DNA from: Branchiostoma floridae
Lineage: Eukaryota > Chordata > Leptocardii > Amphioxiformes > Branchiostomatidae
Reading direction: 5' to 3'
DNA length: 48,763 nucleotides
Assembly: GCF_000003815.2 (NCBI RefSeq)
Contig: NC_049995.1
Location: 4,898,409-4,947,171, forward strand
A model generated the notes under the pieces. The model saw only the letters and a program-made list of their open reading frames with translations. It did not search any database and was not told where the DNA came from. Positions 1 to 8,517 of this stretch are shown piece after piece. Position 1 is the stretch's first letter; every line of letters begins with the position of its first letter. The translations under genes were made by a program, and so were the position numbers.

Positions 1-348
1 TAAAGCTGTTAGCGTAAGGACGAAGTGATGTAAGTTTGGTTTCCCTAGCAGCTTGCGTTGGAACTGCAGCGGCGTTTTTTGCCGCTGCCAAATTGCTCCT
101 AAGGGCGCTTTTTGGTACTGCAGAAGACCTTCCGGGCTTTGTATCTCCTGTTCGAAACATGCTACAGTCATGACTTTTATGTGGTGGAAAGCTGTTGGTG
201 CAAGGAAGAAGTGACGTAAGTTTGGTCTCCCTAGGAACTTGCGTTGGAACTACAGGGGCGTTTTTGCCGCTGCCGAATTCGAAGCGGAACAACTTCGGAC
301 GTTTAAAATGTCTAAAAGTGGGTTTTTGACTATGGGAAAGCTAAATGG
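1..348. repeat. Left inverted arm of the transposon
   Basis: Reverse complement of about 6577-6925. It contains two internal copies of a ~200-bp unit, each with a run giving TGCCGCTGCC and a CTAGGG/CTAAGG landmark. The outer boundary lies to the left of the window. Confidence 0.7.
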
Positions 349-1099
349 TCACCTCTCAACCTTCTAAGGAGCTTTTTTAAATACTTTTGTGAGCAACAGA
401 TGGTGAGAATTATAGACAAACTAGGACATATTGTGACGAAATATTTTATTTACACAACTAGAATGTTCCACATTTTTTTGACATTGATAGTCATTGCCAT
501 CCTTATCAAACTGAACAGTGAAGAGTCCATAATGAATAATTAAAACACCATCAGTCCTCGGTCGTCATATTCGTTCACTACTATGAATGCCAACATATAT
601 TTAGTAATTTTGTTAAGTATACTTGCCACCTAAAAAAAACCGAGGATCCAGCCTTCTGTAGATTAATTTGAAGGAGTGAGTATGGGAGCACTGGTATAGT
701 GAATAGGATGGCACTCACGTGAGGTTTCCAGTCTGTGCAGCATCTTTCAACACGAAGCAACTTTCATCATGGAGAACTGAACAGAACAGCATTATCTATG
801 CCTGAGAGTTTGCAATCGTTATAGCAAATCTGTGAAACATGACTTTTTGCTTGTTTTGTTAGCTATGGCGTGTTCCCTGCGTTCCGTTGTGTTGAGTGTG
901 TAAAACTTAAGTATAAAAATAGAACAAATTCAATACAGCTGTAAGACCTGCTGTAAGACCTGCCAAATAACATTCTTGGCTGTTCAGTTTATAGTACATG
1001 TATATCGTGGCCGCGACGACTGTTGGAGGGCTTATTTTACTTACACTTACAGTGACTCTTTTACATAGTCCTAACAACATCTTACTTGCACCAATGAGG
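349..1099. other. Non-coding interior between left arm and transposase stop
   Basis: AT-rich sequence downstream of the transposase stop codon. Small reading frames that overlap the 3' end of the transposase here are out-of-frame shadows. I see no further gene. Confidence 0.5.
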
Positions 1100-2947
1100 T
1101 TAAATCTGACATTTGCAGCTACACAGTCCAGTGCAAGGAAGACCGAATTTGTAGCATTTGCATCTTCCATAGCATTCCAGCTTGCATCCACACTTGGTCA
1201 GCTGTTGGCAACTCTCTGCAATAGGTGGAAGTGTTGTCCAGAAGACCTTCCATGTGTCTTCACTCTTCGCCCATCCCCAGTCAGCGGGACTCTGTGTTTC
1301 TGGTTGGCGGAGTGTTGACTGACTCCATATGCAGCCCGCCTGATAAGCAGCGCGTTTTGCGTGCTGACGGAGTGCTTCCTTCGTTGGAGGAATGGCTTCA
1401 TATGGTCTCTGCTTGCGGGCAAACAGGTCCAATCTGGCATCATTGACGCTTGCAACACTACTGGATCTGTCGTACATTGTCACGACGAATTTCTCTAGGA
1501 CTGGCAGATCATCATCATCTACTGCTACTGGATACTGGCTGAGCTTTGCAAAGACATCAGAAGCCTCAGCACACACGTTCCAAGTTTGCCACGCAGACTT
1601 CTTCCCTTTGCCGCGGAAGCCTGACACAACATCGCAACCAGTGAAGGCATGGAAGAAGAGTATTCCTTTGCTTTTCTCCATTCCTATGGAGAAGTACAGG
1701 TCATGTATAGGAAACCATCTCAGGTTGTATCCTTGGCCAAAGGCCACCCACAACTGCAGCAGACCAAACTGTTGAAGGAGAGGCAGAACACTGAGTGCTA
1801 TGACGAGGATATCTGTGTCACTGGCTTTCACCATCAGGACCTTGCTCCCTTCTTGCACTGCATGCCTGGCATGTACAAAGATGCGTGTGTCCGCTTCCTC
1901 CTGACTGCATGGTGCGATCCCCTCCAAGATGATTGTGCGGTTGCTGGCAGTATCTTCATCTCTGGTCACAATGACCAAGTTGGGTGTAGACATCTGTGTA
2001 ATCTTGTCAGCGAGGAACCTGAATAACTCGGTTTTGTTGTCACTCTCCCGCAGGAAGTTCCGCCAGTTTGAGGGTATTCTGCCCCTGTTTGTCACTCTAC
2101 GTTTTGCTCCATGCCCACGCTTTAACCTGGTTTCACCCTTGAGACTTGATGGTTTATAGACATCAAACACAATGTCAGTTCTCTTGTACTTGGTGGAGTA
2201 TGCTTGCACTATCGGTAGCACATCCAAGATGGCATAGTCTTCGAAAGTCTCTGAGGTGCGTGGCAGCAGGGTGTTCACCAGTGCTGACCCATCGATGATG
2301 CTAGTATCAGCCTGCGGTTCCACATCAGGTATTGTAACCTTACTCTCAAGTATGGCTGCAAGCTGGGACTTCTGACTGGTATAAAGCTTCCCACCTTCAC
2401 TCAAGGAAGCAGGGAACTGCTGATTTTCATGGCGAAAGAACTCCTGCAGATCACATTCTCTGCTCTGGCATGAGATGAACAGCTTAGAGAAGAGCTGACA
2501 ATCCTCCTTCAGCACTTTTCGCTTTGAAGCATCAGTGGAGGCTGGTTCCTGTCGGAAGAAGTCAACCATGTTTTTCTTGATGGGATCATAGAAGGTGGTC
2601 ACTTCCCTATTTTGTAGGCCCTCCATAAACTGTTGAAAGGATGTTCTGCCCCTTTCATAATGTGTACTGAGCAGTTCAACTACACTGGGATGAGCTATAT
2701 CCTTGGTATCCAGTGACAACAGGTCCCTAGTCTCTTCCTGGAAAGGATTACTCAGCTCCTTTAAAACTTGGGTCAGCTTCTTGACGTTCTCCATGAAAAC
2801 TCTTTGGGCCTGTGATGTCTGGTTGTGGTGGCTGGTTGGTTCTACAGCCTCCTTGGCTTCAGATGCTGCTTCATATTGTTCAACCAAGTGGCTGACTTGA
2901 GGACCAGCTATCATCCATCGTCTCAGTGCCGAGGGATCTTCAGTCAC
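1100..2947 (-). CDS. Transposase, C-terminal part: XPG/FEN1-like nuclease and cysteine-rich tail
   Basis: 615 codons, opening with a GTG that is probably not a real start, because this is the continuation of the frame that ends at 2944. Residues ~213-285 resemble the XPG N-region (IIDGSALVN, then IVFD followed by a Lys/Arg-rich stretch). Residues ~347-450 resemble the XPG I-region: E351/D353, D377 and D379 in SDTDIL, D439 in TGCD, followed by the glycine/lysine turn FRGKGKK typical of the helix-turn-helix of FEN1-class enzymes. All expected acidic metal ligands appear present. The last 30 residues hold nine cysteines in CGCK/CKC spacing, probably a zinc-binding tail. The role would be cutting DNA at element ends during transposition. 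Nuclease call fairly firm; superfamily name is inference. Confidence 0.75.
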   Translation of the reverse strand: MTEDPSALRRWMIAGPQVSHLVEQYEAASEAKEAVEPTSHHNQTSQAQRVFMENVKKLTQVLKELSNPFQEETRDLLSLDTKDIAHPSVVELLSTHYERGRTSFQQFMEGLQNREVTTFYDPIKKNMVDFFRQEPASTDASKRKVLKEDCQLFSKLFISCQSRECDLQEFFRHENQQFPASLSEGGKLYTSQKSQLAAILESKVTIPDVEPQADTSIIDGSALVNTLLPRTSETFEDYAILDVLPIVQAYSTKYKRTDIVFDVYKPSSLKGETRLKRGHGAKRRVTNRGRIPSNWRNFLRESDNKTELFRFLADKITQMSTPNLVIVTRDEDTASNRTIILEGIAPCSQEEADTRIFVHARHAVQEGSKVLMVKASDTDILVIALSVLPLLQQFGLLQLWVAFGQGYNLRWFPIHDLYFSIGMEKSKGILFFHAFTGCDVVSGFRGKGKKSAWQTWNVCAEASDVFAKLSQYPVAVDDDDLPVLEKFVVTMYDRSSSVASVNDARLDLFARKQRPYEAIPPTKEALRQHAKRAAYQAGCIWSQSTLRQPETQSPADWGWAKSEDTWKVFWTTLPPIAESCQQLTKCGCKLECYGRCKCYKFGLPCTGLCSCKCQI

Positions 2948-5676
2948 ACCAACCGCCCCCCCCCATCAGCTTTGATAACAGCATTGGCCTGCTCGTGTGC
3001 CTGGTCAATAGCCATTCCAGAGAAATCACGTCTTGACTTGTGAACAACAAACTTTCCACTCTCAAACTCCTCGGCCAGCTGTGGATGCTTCTCTTTCAGG
3101 GTCAACATGTCTTTGAGATGGATGGGGAGCCAACGTGCATACTTTGTGTTGTTGTTGGCGAAGAAGTATGGAATGAGCTCAGCCAATGCCTGGCAATACA
3201 GGTTGAAGTTGGCTTCCCTAAATGCTCGGATCAGTAGCAGGATCACGAGCTCCATCGACAGCACCAAACTCCAGAACTGAAACTGGGGACTCTGCAGCTT
3301 GCGGCTATCACACCAAGCATCAAAGCTCAGCAGTTCCTCAGAGTTGTCAGCTGCCTCGGTACAATAGTCACTGTAGGCTGCCTTCATTAGTTGGTAGAGA
3401 CTACATGCTGTTATCTGGTGAGCCTGGCGTGTCCTGGTGATGCTTGCTGCTGATAGGAAAGATTCTGCAGTCCCAGAGGATGCCACCCCTGCCTCCACGA
3501 GGGCCCACGTCCAGCCACTGCCCTGTAGAATTGTTCCAACTGACCTCAGTGCAGCCAACTCAATGTGTAGGCCTCCAAACATCATGACAAACTTATCCTC
3601 ACCATACTGCTCAGGCCAGTGCCACTGGATTTGCTTTGCCAATGCATAGATTGGCTGGTCAGCAGTCATGACAGGTATCTGGCCTGGATTCAGGAAAGTT
3701 ACAGTCTCCATGACTTTGTCCATAACATGTCTGATAGTAGCAACCGAGTGGGCTGGATCTCGAAAGAGAGGTAACAGTGACGTTACGCTAACCTCAACTT
3801 TAGGGCTTCTCTTCTGGGAGGCATGGTGGGCTGACCAGGTCAGATTCACTGCTCCGTCTGTTTCTTCTTCCACACTGACTTTCTCCAGCCACGCATACTC
3901 TAGTGCCAATTGTGGTCCTAACAGAGTATTGTCTTGAACTGTCTGCACACCATGGCTTCGTGGAGGCGAAGGGTTTTTCTTTGTGAAGAAGGCTGGACGA
4001 ATATTGGTATAGAACTCGGGCAGTTCTGGAACTTTCTTCACTTTCTCCTCACCAAGCCTCAGCGTCAGAGGTTCCCGAAATTCACCCTGATTACCTTCTG
4101 TTGGGAGCTGGAAAGCTGAAATGCTGGTGCCATGGAAAGAGGTGGTTGCAGTTGTTGCAGTAGGATTGTGGTCTATGTTGTCCATGGCTGTTATGGTGAA
4201 CAGCCCTCTCCTCAGAGCGTGTGGGCAGACCACACCATCCTCTATGTACCTGTTAATGCTTGCATCTCCAAGCTGTGCAGATATCTCCAGTACCCTGTCA
4301 TACGGAATACCAAGACCATGATCATGAAGCATGTTCACCAGCAACTTCTTTCTGGTCTTGGCATATATGGACATTCCCATGTAAATGGGAAATGGCGTTT
4401 CCCGATCTTTGGAATGCCTGTGAGTCGATGCTCCTTCCTTGTATCTTGTGTAGCAGTTGTACTGCAACAGCTGTGCAATTGCAAGGTCTGACTTTGAAGC
4501 ACCAAATCTCAGTTGTGATTTAATGTCAGCCCCATGCTCAATCATGCCCACGAATTGAAGGAGGCTGGGTGGAATGGCATTTTCAATGCCCTCATGAAAC
4601 GTTCCTTCGAACGAAAACTTGTGGTCCAGCATGTGTCTCCTTAAGATCGTGGCTGCTTTGGCAAGAGTCATGGCATCGGTGTAGTTAGAGGCTTGTGACA
4701 GGGAAAAGCCAACATCTTTTCGGAAAGCCAGCAGAACGTCTCTTCCCTTCTTGTGAGCTTCCAGCTCAGGCAATTCAGCCAACAGCTTGTCCTTCAGTCT
4801 GGTGCAGTTAACATCCGGTGTCTCCATCCCCAACTGTTGTAGACGCTGTTTGTACAGATTAACCATATCTGCCAGCTTGAATATTGTAGGTCCCTCAAAA
4901 CTGAGTTTGGTCTCCACTATGTAGGTAACAAGCTCTGAAAATGCCAGTGGGTAGACATCCTGCTTCTGGCTCTGCTCTCTTTGTTCGACATTTCTCAGGT
5001 AGGCTCTCTCTCTGTTGTACAGGGATGTCAAGCATGCAGGATGATACTTGAGCTCCTGTGCTACGACGTCTCCACCACTCAGTATTTTCAGCAGTCTTCC
5101 ATCCTTTAGAGTTGTAGCACAGTCATTGACTCTTTTGTTAAGCTTCATGGTCATGGCATGTCTCAGTTCTAATGCAGGTTCTTCTTGTTCACAAAGAAAG
5201 CACTCAGATTCCAGACCGTCACGGCTGGTTCTTCGCAGTTTGGTTTGTCCTTCTTCTGACTGAGAAGTTTGAAGCCCATGTCTTCTCTTTCTTGCCCTCT
5301 CCAGTTTGGTGTTGTTGAATAGATAACGGCAGCTTTGGTGGTACTGTGCCTTGTTTCTCCTCAGTGTTTCTTCTATTTCACCGCCTTCATCCAGTCTGGT
5401 TGGGTCGAGAACAATGGGCATCTCATGGAGGGCATGGAACAGGGGGACGTTGGTTGCAATCATTGTGTAGCCATCCTGTTCGGGTGAGTAACGTATGGGT
5501 GGGGATTTCAGATCCTCATTACCCTTCTCCTCTTGGCAAATACAACATTTGCTCCAGTTAGTTTTCCACTTTGATGATCCGGGAACTGATCTTGCCATCT
5601 TGTTGGGTAATGAGTGAATTAAAGCAGTAATGCCGAGCGATTCTCCTTTTACTACCTTTAGTATGATTATACACAT
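2944..5676 (-). CDS. Transposase, N-terminal part: two zinc-binding motifs and conserved core
   Basis: 910 codons. The better start is Met27 (about 5598), since the 26 residues before it look unlike the rest. Residues 44-47 (CCIC) and a later His/Cys pair (YHQSC) form one zinc-finger-like motif. A second follows at about 155-215 (SECFLC ... KYHPAC). The rest is a long conserved-looking core with no fold I can name, including MMFGGLHIELAALRSVG and a run ending ACSLYQLM. The frame ends in TGA just after a run of nine G (2956-2964 on the plus strand as C), and the next part overlaps it in the -1 frame. One extra G, or a -1 slip, would join the two parts into about 1,525 residues. It is therefore a single broken gene and not two genes. 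Confidence 0.75.
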   Translation of the reverse strand: MCIIILKVVKGESLGITALIHSLPNKMARSVPGSSKWKTNWSKCCICQEEKGNEDLKSPPIRYSPEQDGYTMIATNVPLFHALHEMPIVLDPTRLDEGGEIEETLRRNKAQYHQSCRYLFNNTKLERARKRRHGLQTSQSEEGQTKLRRTSRDGLESECFLCEQEEPALELRHAMTMKLNKRVNDCATTLKDGRLLKILSGGDVVAQELKYHPACLTSLYNRERAYLRNVEQREQSQKQDVYPLAFSELVTYIVETKLSFEGPTIFKLADMVNLYKQRLQQLGMETPDVNCTRLKDKLLAELPELEAHKKGRDVLLAFRKDVGFSLSQASNYTDAMTLAKAATILRRHMLDHKFSFEGTFHEGIENAIPPSLLQFVGMIEHGADIKSQLRFGASKSDLAIAQLLQYNCYTRYKEGASTHRHSKDRETPFPIYMGMSIYAKTRKKLLVNMLHDHGLGIPYDRVLEISAQLGDASINRYIEDGVVCPHALRRGLFTITAMDNIDHNPTATTATTSFHGTSISAFQLPTEGNQGEFREPLTLRLGEEKVKKVPELPEFYTNIRPAFFTKKNPSPPRSHGVQTVQDNTLLGPQLALEYAWLEKVSVEEETDGAVNLTWSAHHASQKRSPKVEVSVTSLLPLFRDPAHSVATIRHVMDKVMETVTFLNPGQIPVMTADQPIYALAKQIQWHWPEQYGEDKFVMMFGGLHIELAALRSVGTILQGSGWTWALVEAGVASSGTAESFLSAASITRTRQAHQITACSLYQLMKAAYSDYCTEAADNSEELLSFDAWCDSRKLQSPQFQFWSLVLSMELVILLLIRAFREANFNLYCQALAELIPYFFANNNTKYARWLPIHLKDMLTLKEKHPQLAEEFESGKFVVHKSRRDFSGMAIDQAHEQANAVIKADGGGRLV
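2956..2964 (-). other. G9 run at the frame break in the transposase
   Basis: Nine C on the plus strand. The upstream frame stops 10 nt beyond the run, and the downstream frame is open only in -1 relative to it. With ten G the frame would be continuous across the junction. Confidence 0.7.
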
Positions 5677-6300
5677 TCAGATGAGATACAAGTAGGTTCA
5701 GACAAATTCTACATTTAGCCCTATAGTTCATTCAGTGCCATTCAAGTAAACACTGAACTCCATGCTAAGTTTCACGGCAGTGTGATGTCACCAGTAAGCC
5801 ATGGCTGTGCCTTGACGTCAGGCTGCCTCCACGATCCGCCATTGTGTCGGTGGTGGGTCCGAAGCTAGGACAGGAAACAACGGTGTACAACCACTCTATT
5901 CTGCGAATTTCTGTCTCTCACCTCTTCCTCAGTGGCTGTGCATCAATTCAGTCCTCTTTCCTGAGATAAGGTCCACATTAACCAGCCTGGGGTGTTGTCT
6001 TTATGCTCAATGTGTAGGAACCTGTCATGCTGTGTCACTCACTGAGATTTTCCCGCCAAAAACTAACTCGTTCCCAGGATTGTTTGCTTTTGCTTTTCCC
6101 AGCATGCTTTGCACAGAAAATATGTTCTTCTTCCCAGGACTGTCTGTGTGATAAACAGAGACACTTGTAGCCCTCATGCAGCAGTATACATTTTAAAATG
6201 TAATCCACAAAAGACTCGCACAGGCATATTATTGGAATGAGTGGTTTAATAGGACGCAGTGGAGAAGTGTCGAAACCCTTTGTGTGCTACCCTCACCTCG
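5677..6300. other. 5' untranslated/promoter side of the transposase
   Basis: No coding sequence. It lies upstream (in minus orientation) of the transposase and before the right-hand repeated units. I see no clear TATA box. Confidence 0.4.
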
Positions 6301-6329
6301 TCTATTTGAAACAGCCCATGACCTCAACG

Positions 6330-7113
6330 CAAGCGGCTAGGGAAACCAAACTCACGTCACTTCTTCCTTACCCCAATAGCTTTCTACCACATAAAAATCA
6401 TGACTGTAGCATGTTTAAAACAGGAGATACAAAGCCCGGAAGGTCTGCTGCAGTACCAAAAAGCGCCCCTAGGGGGCGCCAAAAGTCAAATCAAGTGGCC
6501 CGCGTACTTTTTCAAGAGAGTAGTATCACATGAGTATTTGTACTAAGTTTGGCGCTTGTATCACAATTAGAGTTGAACATTTAGCTTTCCCATAGTCAAG
6601 AACCTACTTTTGGACATTTCAAACGTCCGGAGTTGTTCCGCTTCACATTCGTCAGCGGCAAAAAACCGTTGCTGCAGTTCCAACGCAAGCTGCTAGGGAG
6701 ACCAAACTTACATCACTTCGTCCTTACTCCAACAGCTTCCTACCACATAAAAATCATGACTGTAGCATGTCTAGAACAGGAGATACAAAGTCCGGAAGGT
6801 CTGCTGCAGTACCAAAAAGCGCCCCTAGGGCAATTCGGCAGCGGCAAAAAAACGCCGCTGTAGTTCCAACACAAGCCGCTAGGGAAACCAAACTTACGTC
6901 ACTTGTTCCTTACCCTACCAGCTTTCTACCACATAAAAATCATGACTGTAGCATGTTTAGAACAGGAGATACAAAGCCCGGAAGGTCTGCTGCAGTACCA
7001 AAACGCGCCGCTAGGGGGCGCCGAAAGTCAAATCAAGTGGCCCGCGTACTTTTTCAAAACAGTAAAGTCCAATGAGTATCTGTACCAAGTTTGGTGCTTG
7101 TATCACAAAGTGA
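6330..7113. repeat. Right end of the transposon with directly repeated units
   Basis: Three copies of a unit beginning with CGCAAGC(T/G)GCTAGGGA-like or CACAAGCCGCTAGGGA sequence and including CATAAAAATCATGACTGTAG. The outer two copies share the extension GTCAAATCAAGTGGCCCGCG and a following stretch ending CTTGTATCACAA. The segment 6577-6925 is the partner of the left inverted arm. The last recognisable unit stops about 35 bases from the stop codon of the neighbouring gene. Confidence 0.7.
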
Positions 7114-7147
7114 AAGATTCCTCCAAAATTTGATGTTATCTGCCCCA

Positions 7148-8517
7148 CTAGGACCTAGAATGAATGTTTTCGAAATGTTTGTGTTTCACGGCAGTGATAA
7201 AGGTGCATACCATATTGCGATACAGTGTACGGAGTTGACGTATGGCACTGGTGACGTTATCAACAACCATGTTGGCTTCATCCATCAGCCTCTCAATTTC
7301 CCCCATTGTCAACTGCTGCAAATCAGCGATGCCTGCGACACAACTTATATAAATGAATTTCATTATGAGCAAATTCATTATTGTTGAATGCTGAAATATT
7401 CTATCCCTTATATTATGATCTTAAAGAATCATTAAGATTAAAGGACGATCGATTTAGTGTATATTATTGTAACATTTACGTTGACAGAAAAATGCACGTC
7501 TGGACCTACTCTCGTGCTCTCTCGCGAGACTAGGTCACTCCGTGAACAAGATGTGCTGCAAAGCATAAATATTTGGAGGTATGTCTCTATGCCTTTAAAG
7601 ACCGTCACTGTCTGAAGACAAATGTAGTAAAAGAAACATGCGCACCTCTTCTCTGTCTAGCTGGTGCAGGCGACGTTCTTTGGCACACTCCCAGCTGAAG
7701 CCTGATGCTGCTGAAGATGCTGACATACGGCATGCACAAATCGGCTCGTGATGAACAGACTGCCGTTTGAAAAGTGACCTGAAACAAATTGATGCTTGAT
7801 ATAGGATACAGAAGAATTATTGTACACAACCAGAATGTACTTACTTTGCTTACGTTTTGTTGTCTATCAGACACCTACATCACAGCTTTTGATTGGAGTT
7901 CTGCTTCCCGCCGCTATATGACGCCGATGTAGGTGGCGCTTTTGCGACGAGAAGACAATCCCAAACGTGGCAAAGTAAGAAATTTGATACGTGAAGGTAA
8001 GAAATTATCATGAATCACATTTTCTTACCTTCACACCGCCAGGAATGGCAGTGATGACATACTTGAAAACGACTTGTGCGATGTCCAGTATCTGCAGGTT
8101 TTCTTCTGTAGGTCCAACATCTTCCTCCGCTGTTTAAAGGAATAATGTTCAGTACTCATGTGGACATTTTGTACTAAATTAACCAGCCAGGATACAAAAA
8201 GAGCAAATCTTTACAAAATGAGCAAGAATGAAATGGGATTCTAGTAGTCTTTATATATCATCATTCTTGTTCTAGGACTAAAATAGTAAAACGTCATTAA
8301 ACCTTACCAAAGAAGGGATTTGTGATGTTAAATGTCTTTCTCCATGACCCCAACCCAAGGGTCAGCTGGTAATTACAAGGATCAATCCTTGCAAAGGCTC
8401 CAAAAGACTGTTTGGTGAACTTAAGATCCAGCTCGACACAGCACGTCACTCCCAGACAGTTCTCTTCAAAGAAGCAGTGCATGTTCTGTGGTAGATGGCG
8501 TCTTAGGTCAGGACATC
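7148..8517 (-). CDS. Lipid transfer protein exons 31-34: cysteine-rich C-terminus
   Basis: Exons 8308-8517, 8029-8129, 7646-7778 and 7148-7332. Exon 31 is a compact cysteine module: [20 protein letters not shown], then [14 protein letters not shown] and [14 protein letters not shown] do not know a formal name for it, but its CxGVxCCV core looks like a reusable extracellular module. Exon 33 has three further cysteines. The last exon is a helix ([20 protein letters not shown]) with one N-glycosylation site, ending HSRS and TAG. The first repeat of the adjacent transposon begins about 35 nt past the stop, so the 3' untranslated region must run into it; I see no AATAAA in the following 900 nt. 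Confidence 0.65.

Larger units (their letters stand above)
1..7113 (-). mobile_element. Academ-like DNA transposon with long composite inverted ends
   Basis: The first ~348 bases are an inverted copy of about 6577-6925 (roughly 85-90% identical by eye). Between them lies one long transposase reading frame on the minus strand. The right side also carries a direct duplication: the unit at about 6330-6570 recurs at about 6880-7113. The units share the landmarks CATGACTGTAGCATGT and GGTCTGCTGCAGTACCAAAA. An XPG-type nuclease plus a cysteine-rich tail between inverted repeats fits the Academ superfamily of DNA transposons; that assignment is from family knowledge, not a search. The left end is cut by the window edge, so the terminus and target-site duplication cannot be read. 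The alternative is that unrelated non-autonomous repeats flank the coding region. Confidence 0.65.

Noticed and set aside
907-1318. Open frames on both strands overlapping the transposase 3' end
   Set aside because: They lie out of frame over the transposase coding region or run into non-coding sequence, and show no domain features.
1392-2159. Several plus-strand frames of 70-130 codons
   Set aside because: Antisense shadows of the transposase.
2944-2947. Four-base overlap of two minus-strand frames, looking like a coupled operon
   Set aside because: The downstream frame begins at GTG with no start context and the two read through each other with a one-base shift at a G run. It is one broken gene in a eukaryote.
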